From NCBI GenBank assembly GCA_963817035.1, contig CAWFMM010000004.1:434001-498000 (forward strand): DNA of 64,000 nucleotides. The letters are read 5' to 3'. Source of the DNA: AC-49 sp963817035. Its GTDB lineage: Bacteria > Actinomycetota > Thermoleophilia > Solirubrobacterales > Solirubrobacteraceae. The translations under genes were made by a program, and so were the position numbers. Under the pieces are notes generated by a model. It saw only the letters and a program-made list of their open reading frames with translations, searched no databases and was not told the DNA's origin. Each line of letters opens with the position of its first letter. Position 1 is the first letter of the stretch. Positions 52,095-59,741 of the stretch are shown piece after piece.

Positions 52095-52307
52095 TCAGGA
52101 CAGAACGACGAGCGTGTCGCCCTCGTTGACCGCCTGGCCCTCCTCGCAGAGGATCTCCTTCACGGTGCCGGCGTCGTCGGCCTCGACGGGCATCTCCATC
52201 TTCATGGACTCGAGGATCACGACGGTGTCGCCCGAGGCCACGGCGTCGCCGACCTCGCACTCGATCTTCCATACGGTGCCCGTGATATGGGCCTCGATAT
52301 CCGGCAC
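52095..52307 (-). CDS. Biotinyl/lipoyl-domain protein (BCCP-like)
   Basis: The 70-residue protein is a single biotinyl domain. The lysine to be biotinylated lies in ESMKMEMPVEA (residues 33-43). The start is GTG with GGAGG 6 nt upstream. It is probably the biotin carrier of an acyl-CoA carboxylase, whose beta subunit candidate lies at 59742. No biotin carboxylase subunit is present in the window. Confidence 0.9.
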   Translation of the reverse strand: MPDIEAHITGTVWKIECEVGDAVASGDTVVILESMKMEMPVEADDAGTVKEILCEEGQAVNEGDTLVVLS

Positions 52308-52363
52308 TACAACCTCCTCGACTTGGTCACGCCTGGCTGCGTCCTGCCACGATAGCCGCGCCC

Positions 52364-53059
52364 ATGGACGGCCCCGACGTCATCGTCATCGTTTCCGCGC
52401 ACAACGAGGCCGACCGGCTGCCCGACACGCTGCGCGCGCTGCGTGACGCGTTCGCGGGCGCCCGGATCCTCGTCGCCGATGACGCGTCGACTGACGCGAC
52501 CGCCGCGGTCGCCACCGAGGCCGGAGCGGAGGCGATCACCAGCCCGCGCAACATCGGCAAGGGCGGCGCGAACACCCTCGCGGCGCAGCGGGTCCTCGAG
52601 CTTGCGCGAGGTGACGATGCGCCGGTGTTCGTGCTCTGCGACGGCGACCTCGGCGCCACCGCCGGTGAGCTGACGCGGCTCGTCGACGCGGTCCGTGGCG
52701 GTTCGTGCGACCTCGCCGTCGGGGCGTTCAGCGCGCGCGTGGGGGGCGGGTTTGGCGTCGCCGTCGGCTACGCGCGGTGGGCGATTCGCCGCCTGACCGG
52801 GCTCGAGCTCGACGCGCCGATCAGTGGTCAGCGCGCGCTGCGCGGCGGGGTGTTTGCGGTCGTCGTCCCGTTCGCCGCGCGCTTCGGGATGGAGATCGGG
52901 ATGACCGTCGACGCGGCGCGTGCCGGCTACCGGATCGAGGAGATTCCGCTGGACCTGGCCCATCGCGCGACGGGCCGCACGCTGTCGGGCTTCACTCATC
53001 GTGCGCGTCAGCTCGGGGACTTCCTGATCGTCACTGCGACTCGCCTGCACAGTCGCTGA
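52364..53059 (+). CDS. Family 2 glycosyltransferase
   Basis: The GT-A fold has VIVIVSAHNEADRLPDTLRA, the nucleotide-sugar region RILVADDASTDAT and the metal-binding FVLCDGDLGAT (DGD in place of DxD). The 231-residue protein has no clear membrane anchor. GATAGC 7 nt before the ATG is a possible -10. The acceptor is unknown; dolichol-phosphate mannosyltransferase-like proteins have this layout. Confidence 0.85.
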   Translation: MDGPDVIVIVSAHNEADRLPDTLRALRDAFAGARILVADDASTDATAAVATEAGAEAITSPRNIGKGGANTLAAQRVLELARGDDAPVFVLCDGDLGATAGELTRLVDAVRGGSCDLAVGAFSARVGGGFGVAVGYARWAIRRLTGLELDAPISGQRALRGGVFAVVVPFAARFGMEIGMTVDAARAGYRIEEIPLDLAHRATGRTLSGFTHRARQLGDFLIVTATRLHSR

Positions 53060-53118
53060 CGGTCCCACTACACCATGGTCACCCCTGTTCGACCGGCGGT
53101 TGTAAAGAACTCGGCGTA

Positions 53119-53139
53119 TCTCCGACATCAGGTCGGAGA
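53119..53139. repeat. Inverted repeat downstream of the glycosyltransferase gene
   Basis: TCTCCGAC (53119-53126) pairs with GTCGGAGA (53132-53139) across ATCAG, an 8-bp stem. The 320-bp gap from 53060 to 53379 otherwise shows no firm gene. No U tract follows, so it may be a regulatory or processing structure. Confidence 0.45.
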
Positions 53140-53165
53140 AGGCCCGACCGGGGTTCCGTACCTTG

Positions 53166-53387
53166 ATGAGTGCACCAGATGGCCCTCCTCCTAGCGTCTC
53201 CTCCTACGACGAACGGGCTTGGTGTACGCGCCACGGTGGCTTGACCCACCGCCGTGGGCACTCCCACGAGGTGTTGGGGTCGGGCCCAGGGGAGGGTCCG
53301 GCCCCGCGCCCGTGGACTGATTTCCTGGCAGCCACCGGCGTCGGCCCCGAGCGCCGCCCGTACGATGTGGCGACGCGCCATGGCTGA
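53166..53387 (+). CDS. Possible small protein overlapping the acyltransferase start (doubtful)
   Basis: ATG at 53166 opens a 73-residue frame with the segment YDERAWCTRHGGLTHRRGHS, containing one Cys and several His that might bind a metal. Its stop overlaps the acyltransferase start by 8 bp, as in coupled genes. Third-position GC is lower than in neighbouring genes, and no similar protein comes to mind. I list it only as a possibility. Confidence 0.25.
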   Translation: MSAPDGPPPSVSSYDERAWCTRHGGLTHRRGHSHEVLGSGPGEGPAPRPWTDFLAATGVGPERRPYDVATRHG

Positions 53388-54105
53388 GGACCTCGCCAAG
53401 ATCCGGGAGCAGGTCTATCGCGACCCGCGGCCGGCCGATCATTTCGCTCGCTTCCATGCACGCTCGCGCGCTCGCGCGCCGGACTGGGTCTACGAGGCCG
53501 TGCGGATCGTGTTGACGCCCTATGTCCTGCTGCCATTTCGGGCGCGGTCGATCGGGACCGAGAAGGTGCCGACGAGTGGGCCGGTGATCTTTGCGCCCAA
53601 CCATTCGTCGTTCATGGACCATTTCTTCGTCGCCGCGTTCGTGCGGCGCAAGGTGCAGTTCATGGCCAAGTCGCAGCTCTTCACCCGACCGCTGCAGTTC
53701 GTCTTCGACCACGGCGGCGTGTTCCCGATCCGGCGCGGCGAGCGCGACGAGGAGGCGTTCGACACCGCCGATGCGATTCTCGCGCGCGGTGGGACGATCG
53801 GCATGTACTGCGAGGGCGGACGCTCCCGGACCGGCAAGCTCGCCCAGCGGGCCAAGCCGGGCATCGGTCGGCTGGCGCTCGAGTCCGGGGCGACGATCGT
53901 GCCGGTCGCGATCCAGGGCTCCAACCGGGTGCGCAACTGGCGCAGGCTGCAGTTCCCCAAGGTCACGATTCTCTACGGCGATCCGTTTCGCTACGAGGTC
54001 GTCGCCGAGCCGACCCGCGAGCAGCAGCGCGCAGTGGCCGACGCGATCCTCGACGAGATCCGGGTGCTCTACGAACGCCTCGAGACGCACGGGCGGGCCG
54101 CGTGA
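53380..54105 (+). CDS. 1-acyl-sn-glycerol-3-phosphate acyltransferase family (PlsC-like)
   Basis: It transfers acyl groups in phospholipid synthesis. The catalytic HxxxxD is NHSSFMD (His75, Asp80), and the glycerol-phosphate motif EGGRSRTGKL follows near 140. The ATG at 53380 (MAEDLAKIREQVY) is preceded by TACGAT 13 nt upstream. The product is 241 residues. The next gene starts within its stop codon. Confidence 0.9.
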   Translation: MAEDLAKIREQVYRDPRPADHFARFHARSRARAPDWVYEAVRIVLTPYVLLPFRARSIGTEKVPTSGPVIFAPNHSSFMDHFFVAAFVRRKVQFMAKSQLFTRPLQFVFDHGGVFPIRRGERDEEAFDTADAILARGGTIGMYCEGGRSRTGKLAQRAKPGIGRLALESGATIVPVAIQGSNRVRNWRRLQFPKVTILYGDPFRYEVVAEPTREQQRAVADAILDEIRVLYERLETHGRAA

Positions 54106-55361
54106 TCGTGGCGGCCAGGCGCCTGGCGCCGGTCTGCGCGGCGCTCGCGCTCGTCGTGGTCGGGAGCGCCTGTTCCGGCTCGGACGGGAGCGCCGGCGCG
54201 GCGACCGCGGCGGGCGCACGGCTGCAGACCGTGGGGACATTCACAAACCCGGTCTCGGTCGCCGCCCCGCCCGGCGACCCCAACCGCGTGTTCGTGGTCG
54301 AGCAGGGCGGCACGATTCGTGAGCTTGGTCGCGGCGTCAAGCGCTCGACGCCGTTCCTGAACCTCGGGTCGAAGGTCGTCGCCGGCGGCGAGCAGGGCCT
54401 GCTGTCGATGGCGTTCGCCCCGGACTACGTCAAGAGCCATCGCTTCTACGTCTACTACACGGCCTCGTCGCCGACCGTCGCCCACAGCGGCGACATCGAG
54501 ATCGACCAGTTCACCGCGTCGTCGCCCGACCATGCCAATGCGGCGAGCCGCAAACGGGTCCTGACGATCCCCCATCACGTGCAGTCAAACCACAACGGCG
54601 GGCAGCTTCAGTTCGGGCCCGACGGTGCGCTCTACCTCGGGACCGGCGACGGTGGCGGCGGCGGCGACACGCAGGGCAACGGGCAGAACCTCACAGTGTC
54701 CGATCCGCGCGACAACCGCTCGCCCCTGCTGGCCAAGATCCTGCGCGTCGCTCCCAAGCCCGGCGGCGGCTACAGCATCCCGGCCGGCAACCCGTTCAAC
54801 GGTCCGGCGGCACCGGTGTGGATGCTCGGGCTGCGCAATCCGTGGCGCTTCTCGTTCGATCGCAAGACCGGCGACATGACCATCGGCGACGTCGGGCAGG
54901 GCCTCTACGAGGAGGTCGACTTCGCGCGCTCGCCCGGCGCCGGGAAGGCGCCCGGGGCGGGGATGAACTTCGGCTGGAACATCCGCGAGGGCAACCACGG
55001 CTTCTCGGGCAGCCAGGAGAAACCCGGGCCCAACTTCAAGACCGACCCGGTCATCGAGGAGCCCCATTCGGCGGGGTGGTACGCGATCATCGGCGGCTAC
55101 GTGGTGCGCGACGCGTCGCTGCCCGCGCTGGCCGGGACCTACGTCTACGGCGACAATTCCAAGGGGCGCCTGTACGGCGCGACGCTGTCGGCCTCGGGCG
55201 CATCGCGCGTGCGCGACCTCGGCCTGGATGTACCGGGACTGGCCGGGATGGGCGAGGACGCGTGCGGTCGGGTCTACGTGGCGTTGCTCGGGGGCGCCGT
55301 GAAGCGGTTGGTCTCGAGCAACGCCACGTCGTCGTGCACCGCGGCCCGGGCCAAGGGCTAA
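54102..55361 (+). CDS. PQQ-dependent sugar dehydrogenase-like lipoprotein
   Basis: The N-terminus MIVAARRLAPVCAALALVVVGSAC ends in a Cys with an acceptable lipobox, so it is probably anchored to the outer face of the membrane. The beta-propeller of soluble glucose/sorbosone dehydrogenase is shown by HNGGQLQFGPDGALYLGTGD, GNPFNG and LRNPWRFSFDR, the segments that bind PQQ and calcium. The substrate is unknown. The GTG start overlaps the acyltransferase stop. Confidence 0.9.
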   Translation: MIVAARRLAPVCAALALVVVGSACSGSDGSAGAATAAGARLQTVGTFTNPVSVAAPPGDPNRVFVVEQGGTIRELGRGVKRSTPFLNLGSKVVAGGEQGLLSMAFAPDYVKSHRFYVYYTASSPTVAHSGDIEIDQFTASSPDHANAASRKRVLTIPHHVQSNHNGGQLQFGPDGALYLGTGDGGGGGDTQGNGQNLTVSDPRDNRSPLLAKILRVAPKPGGGYSIPAGNPFNGPAAPVWMLGLRNPWRFSFDRKTGDMTIGDVGQGLYEEVDFARSPGAGKAPGAGMNFGWNIREGNHGFSGSQEKPGPNFKTDPVIEEPHSAGWYAIIGGYVVRDASLPALAGTYVYGDNSKGRLYGATLSASGASRVRDLGLDVPGLAGMGEDACGRVYVALLGGAVKRLVSSNATSSCTAARAKG

Positions 55362-55394
55362 GGTGCCTCGGCTCGATCGTCGCAGCGGGGGCGG

Positions 55395-55847
55395 TCACGG
55401 GCTGACGTTCAGCGCGTAGTCCAGCCACTGTGAACGCTCGCCGCCGACGCGGTCATAGACCTTCTGCGCGCGGTGGTTGTCGAGCGCGGTCTGCCATTCC
55501 AGTGCGACCGCGCCGTGCTGTGCGCAGCGGTTGACGCACTCCGCGATCAGCGCGTCGGCGGTGCCGCTGCCGCGAGCCTCGGGGGCGACGAACAGGTCGT
55601 TCATCACGCCGATGCGTGCCGCTCGGGTTGTCGCCCACGACCAGAAGATCGTCGCGAACCCGGTTGGCGTGTCGTCGCCGTCGCGGGCCAGGAGTTGCAC
55701 CCCTTCGCGCCGAGGATCGGCGAGCAGGGCGCGGCTCATGGCCAGCAGCTCGTCATCGGACGGCGCGACCTCGTAGAAGTCGCAGTAGGCACGCATCAGC
55801 ACCAGCAGGTCATCGAGGTCGGCCTCGCCGACGACCGCGATGCTCAC
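55395..55847 (-). CDS. GNAT-family N-acetyltransferase
   Basis: The 150-residue protein has the acetyl-CoA site MNDLFVAPEARGSGTADALI and the C-terminal ALDNHRAQKVYDRVGGERS. GTG at 55847 (MSIAVVGEADLDDL) overlaps the SDR stop by 4 bp. Longer in-frame sequence lies within the SDR gene and is not homologous. The substrate is unknown. Confidence 0.9.
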   Translation of the reverse strand: MSIAVVGEADLDDLLVLMRAYCDFYEVAPSDDELLAMSRALLADPRREGVQLLARDGDDTPTGFATIFWSWATTRAARIGVMNDLFVAPEARGSGTADALIAECVNRCAQHGAVALEWQTALDNHRAQKVYDRVGGERSQWLDYALNVSP

Positions 55848-56671
55848 GAGGTCATGCCCGAGAACAGGCCGCCTGTGATGTTGAGGGTCTGTCCGTGCAC
55901 GTAGTTGCTCCACGGAGAGCACAGGAAGAAGACGCCGCCGGCGGCCTCCGCGGGCTGCGCGGCCCGGCCCAGCGGGATCAGTGTCGCGCCGCCGCCGCGC
56001 AACTGCTCGGGGATGCCGAGCTGGACCTTCTCGCCGCCGATCTCCATCGTGTTGGACTCGTCCTTGGCCTGGGTCAGGCGGGTGTCGACGAAACCGAAGG
56101 CGACGGCGTTGACGTTGATCTTGAACTGGCCCCATTCCTTGGCCAGGGTCTTGGTCAGGCCGACGACCCCGTTCTTCGCGGCCGCGTAGTTGGCCTGCCC
56201 GGCATTGCCCATCGTGCCCGAGATGGACGAGACGTTGACGATCTTGCGGAAGACCTCGGCGCCCTCCTCGCGCTCCTTCTTGGCCGGCTCGCGCAGGTGC
56301 GGGGCCGCGGCGCGAATGATCCGGAACGGCGCGACGACGTGGATGTCGAGCATCCTCTGAAACCAGTCGTCGCTCATCTTGTGGACCGGCGCGTCGAGCG
56401 TGTAGCCGGCGTTGTTGACGATGATGTCGATCTTGCCCCAGGCGTTGATCGCGGCGTCGATCAGCTTCTCGGGCTCGCCCTCGCGGGTCAGGTCGCCGGC
56501 GTGGACGATGGAGCCGCCGCCGATCTCCGACGCGGTCTGCTGGGCGACGTCGGCGTCGAGGTCGTTGATGAGCACGTTCGCGCCGTGCTCGGTGAGCAGC
56601 TCGGCCGTGGCGCGACCGATGCCGCGGGCCGATCCGGTGACGATCGCGGCCTTGCCGTCGAGGACTCCCAT
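55844..56671 (-). CDS. Short-chain dehydrogenase/reductase (FabG-like)
   Basis: The NAD(P)-binding motif is GSARGIGRA (13-21), the structural motif is NNAG and the active site is YAAAKNG after NVSSISG. It is 275 residues. AGGAG 8 nt upstream supports the ATG at 56671. Near the C-terminus it has a longer insertion (the ESNTMEIGGEK region) than simple FabG proteins, as in SDRs that act on bulky CoA or steroid substrates. Confidence 0.93.
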   Translation of the reverse strand: MGVLDGKAAIVTGSARGIGRATAELLTEHGANVLINDLDADVAQQTASEIGGGSIVHAGDLTREGEPEKLIDAAINAWGKIDIIVNNAGYTLDAPVHKMSDDWFQRMLDIHVVAPFRIIRAAAPHLREPAKKEREEGAEVFRKIVNVSSISGTMGNAGQANYAAAKNGVVGLTKTLAKEWGQFKINVNAVAFGFVDTRLTQAKDESNTMEIGGEKVQLGIPEQLRGGGATLIPLGRAAQPAEAAGGVFFLCSPWSNYVHGQTLNITGGLFSGMTS

Positions 56672-56859
56672 GTGCGTCTCCTAGTCGTGACCTTGAAGTT
56701 GTCAGCGGCGCGAAGGCTAACGCGACGGGCGTGGGTGGCGGTTCGTTGAACTGCCTGCGGCGAGTGGGGGAACGAGCCCACCCGCCCGGGGCCTTGGGTG
56801 GCGGACCTCGGGTTTTGCCTATGCAAGCCCGATCGGGCAGAGACGCCCGAGCCCGACAA

Positions 56860-58056
56860 CTACAGCCCGTAGCTGCGCCCGATCACGTCGAGCATGATCT
56901 CGTCGGTGCCTGCGCCGATCCGACCGAGGCGGGCATCGCGCCAGACGCGCTCGACGCCATACTCGACCATGTAGCCGGCGCCGCCGTGGATCTGGATGCA
57001 CTCGTCGGCGACCTCGCAGATGACCCGCGACGCGTGGAGCTTGGCCATCGAGATCTCGCGCACCGGGTAGTCGCCGTCGGCCACGCGGGACGCGGTCGCG
57101 TAGACGAGCTGGCGCGCGGTTTCGATCTTCGTCGCCATCTCGGCGAACTTATGGCGAGTGACCTGAAACTTGCCGATCTGGCGCCCAAACGCCTTTCGCT
57201 CCATCGCGTATTGCAGCGTCTGCTCAAAGACCCGCTGCGCGCCGGCGACCGAGCCGGCCGAGCTGATCAGGCGCTCGCCCTGGAGCTCCCACATGATGTG
57301 GTAGAAGCCCTTGCCGACCTCTCCGAGCACCGCACTGGCCGGGACGCGGACGTCCTGGAAGGCGAGCAGGGCGGTGTCCGACGCGTGCATGCCCATCTTC
57401 TGGAGGCGCTTCTCCCGGATGACACCGGGGGAGTCCATCGGGACGAGGAACAGCGTGAAGCCGTCGTAGCCGGCGTCCGGATCGGTCTTCGTCACGAGCA
57501 CGATCACGTCGGCGCGGTGGCCGTTGGTGATGTAGGTCTTCGAGCCGTTGATGACGTACTGGTCGCCGTCGCGGACCGCGCGGGTCTTGATCCCGGCGAC
57601 GTCGGATCCGGCGTCGGGCTCGGTGATCCCGAGGCACAGGACCTTGGTCCCCTGGATCGCGGGAACGAGCCACTCCTGCTTTTGCTCCTCGGTGCCGAAT
57701 GCGAGGATCGGCGGCATCGCCATGTCGGTCTGGACCGCGAGGCCCATGCCGAGCCCGCCGCTCTGGGCGTGGACGATCTCCTCGGCAAGGACGATCGCGG
57801 TGAAGTAGTCGCCGCCCTGGCCGCCGTACTGCACCGGCTTGTCGAGGCCGAGGAAGCCGAGCTCGCCCATGCGCGGGAAGACCCAGTCGGCGAACGTCTC
57901 GCGCTCCCACTCCTCGGAGTGCGGCGCGAGCTCCTTGATCGCGAAGCGGCGGATCGTCTCGCGCAGCTGCTCGTGATCGTCGGTGAAGCGGGGGTGACGG
58001 TGCTTGGCGTTGAAGTCAGGCTTGCGGACCGAGCCGGTTCCGGCGGTGGCGCTCAT
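56860..58056 (-). CDS. Acyl-CoA dehydrogenase
   Basis: It oxidises acyl-CoA to enoyl-CoA, passing electrons through FAD. CLGITEPDAGSDVAGIKT, YVINGSKTYITNGH and the C-terminal QIHGGAGYMVEYGVERVWRD are family signatures, with the catalytic base expected near GTDEIML. ATG at 58056 (MSATAGTGSVRKPDFNAKH) follows TACGGT by 6 nt. The product is 398 residues. It is divergent from an enoyl-CoA hydratase, which would act next. Confidence 0.96.
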   Translation of the reverse strand: MSATAGTGSVRKPDFNAKHRHPRFTDDHEQLRETIRRFAIKELAPHSEEWERETFADWVFPRMGELGFLGLDKPVQYGGQGGDYFTAIVLAEEIVHAQSGGLGMGLAVQTDMAMPPILAFGTEEQKQEWLVPAIQGTKVLCLGITEPDAGSDVAGIKTRAVRDGDQYVINGSKTYITNGHRADVIVLVTKTDPDAGYDGFTLFLVPMDSPGVIREKRLQKMGMHASDTALLAFQDVRVPASAVLGEVGKGFYHIMWELQGERLISSAGSVAGAQRVFEQTLQYAMERKAFGRQIGKFQVTRHKFAEMATKIETARQLVYATASRVADGDYPVREISMAKLHASRVICEVADECIQIHGGAGYMVEYGVERVWRDARLGRIGAGTDEIMLDVIGRSYGL

Positions 58057-58062
58057 AGGCCC

Positions 58063-58068
58063 ACCGTA
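58063..58068 (-). promoter_or_regulatory. -10-like element of the acyl-CoA dehydrogenase gene
   Basis: On the minus strand TACGGT stands 6 nt before the ATG, the same box and spacing as before bioB. Confidence 0.45.
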
Positions 58069-58137
58069 CTTGCTCCGGGGCAAAGTGAACAGTAGGACTT
58101 CCCACTTCTCGCACGGGCACCGTCGCGTTCCGGGCGC

Positions 58138-58143
58138 TAGAGT
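58138..58143 (+). promoter_or_regulatory. -10-like element of the enoyl-CoA hydratase operon
   Basis: TAGAGT lies 6 nt before the GTG at 58150. It would start a leaderless transcript for at least five coupled genes. Confidence 0.5.
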
Positions 58144-58149
58144 CACGGC

Positions 58150-58935
58150 GTGCCCTACGAGACCCTCCGCTACGCGGTGTCCGGCGGCGTCGCAACGGTG
58201 AGTCTCGACCAGCCGGATACGCGCAACGCTCTGTCGGATGCCGTCCTCGACGATCTGCTCGCCGGATTCGCCGCGGCGCGCGACGACGACGAGGTGCGCT
58301 GCGTCGTGCTCGAATCGACCCACCCGAAGACGTTCTCCTCGGGCGCCAACCTGGGTGGCTTCTCCTCCGACGTCGCGCTCATCACCAAGCACCTGACCTC
58401 GACGAGCAAGCTGCCGGCGCTGTTCGCGGCGATGGGCCGGCTCGGCAAGCCGATCGTCTGCAAGGCCGGGGGACATGTGCTCGCCGGGGCGCTCGGGCTG
58501 GCGCTCGCGTGCGACCTGATCGTCGCCTCCGACACCGCGACGTTCGGCACGCCGGAGATCAACATCGGCGTCTTCCCATTCGTCATCGGCGCGCTGATCG
58601 AACGCAACATCGGCCGCAAGAAGATGGCCGAGCTCGTGCTCCTCGGCGAGCGGATCGACGCCGCGCAGGCGCTCGAGATGGGGCTCATCAACCGTGTCGT
58701 CCCGGCTGACGAGCTCGACGCAGCGGTCGACGAATGGGCGACGAAGCTCGCTGCGTCGTCGCCGCTGATCATGCACCTCGGCAAGGACGCGCTGTACCGC
58801 CAGCAGGACATGGGATTTGAGGACGCGATGGTCTACCTGCAGTCCCAGCTGACGCTCGCGCTGTCGACGGACGATGTGCGCGAGGGCGTGGCCGCGTTCT
58901 TCGAGAAGCGGGAGCCGCACTGGAGGGGGCAATGA
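58150..58935 (+). CDS. Enoyl-CoA hydratase family protein
   Basis: The crotonase fold is shown by TFSSGANLGGF and the oxyanion region KAGGHVLAGALGLALACDLI. The segment GTPEINIGVFPFVIGALIERNIG follows. GTG at 58150 (MPYETLRYAVSGG) is the start. The product is 261 residues. It leads an operon of tightly coupled genes and is divergent from an acyl-CoA dehydrogenase. Confidence 0.92.
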   Translation: MPYETLRYAVSGGVATVSLDQPDTRNALSDAVLDDLLAGFAAARDDDEVRCVVLESTHPKTFSSGANLGGFSSDVALITKHLTSTSKLPALFAAMGRLGKPIVCKAGGHVLAGALGLALACDLIVASDTATFGTPEINIGVFPFVIGALIERNIGRKKMAELVLLGERIDAAQALEMGLINRVVPADELDAAVDEWATKLAASSPLIMHLGKDALYRQQDMGFEDAMVYLQSQLTLALSTDDVREGVAAFFEKREPHWRGQ

Positions 58936-59741
58936 CCGACACGGCGCTCGTCGCGCTGCTGTGCCGGACGTCGGACCGTGCGCCCGGAGCGGGCGAGGCG
59001 ACGCGGGCGCTCGCTCTGGAGCTCGGTGACCGCGCCGGGCTGCCGGCGCGGCTGATCGGCTCGGTCGAGGAGTCGCGCAGCTCCGGCTACCAGGATGACC
59101 TGCGCGACTCGCGTGGCTGCCTGCTCGAGGCGGGCGGCCAGATCGACGACGCGCTGACGGCGGGCACGCGGCCGCTGCTGATCGCCGGCGACTGCGCGAT
59201 CGCCCTGACGACACTGCCGACCGTCGCCCGCCACCGGCCCGGAGCTCTGGTGTTGTGGCTCGACGCCCACGCCGACTTCAACACGCCCGACACGACGAGC
59301 TCCGGCTACCTCGGTGGCATGGGCCTGGCTGGCGCCTGCGGCCTGTGGGATGCCGGGCTGAGCAACGACGTCGCGTTCGGGGCCGGCCACGTCATCACCT
59401 ACGGCGTGCGCGATGTCGAGGGGGCGGAGCAGGTCGCACTCGAGCGCCGCGGCGTGGTGCGGATCGAGGAGCCGTCGCTGCTCGCCGACGCGGTCAGCGG
59501 CCGTGAGGTCTTCGTCCATCTCGACCTCGACGTGCTCGACTCCTCGATCCTCCCCGCGCCGTTCCCGGCGCCCGGCGGGCTGACCTCCGACGGCCTGCGC
59601 ACTCTGCTCGGCGACGTCGCCGCCGCCGCGTCGGAGCTCGTGGGCGCCGAGATCACGGGGCTGGCGGACCCGCAGTTGGCCGGCCTCGTGGCCGCGATCG
59701 TCGAGCCGCTGGCCATGGTCGGCGAACCCGTGGAGCACTGA
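58932..59741 (+). CDS. Arginase-family (ureohydrolase-fold) protein
   Basis: The family's metal-binding motifs are WLDAHADFNTP (Asp111, His113, Asp115) and HLDLDVLD (Asp198, Asp200). The first motif, normally GGDHS, reads AGDCA, so the metal-binding His is Cys88. It could be a divergent metal enzyme acting on a guanidine or formimino compound, but the substrate is unknown. The ATG overlaps the hydratase stop by 4 bp, and the carboxylase gene follows without a gap. Confidence 0.85.
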   Translation: MTDTALVALLCRTSDRAPGAGEATRALALELGDRAGLPARLIGSVEESRSSGYQDDLRDSRGCLLEAGGQIDDALTAGTRPLLIAGDCAIALTTLPTVARHRPGALVLWLDAHADFNTPDTTSSGYLGGMGLAGACGLWDAGLSNDVAFGAGHVITYGVRDVEGAEQVALERRGVVRIEEPSLLADAVSGREVFVHLDLDVLDSSILPAPFPAPGGLTSDGLRTLLGDVAAAASELVGAEITGLADPQLAGLVAAIVEPLAMVGEPVEH

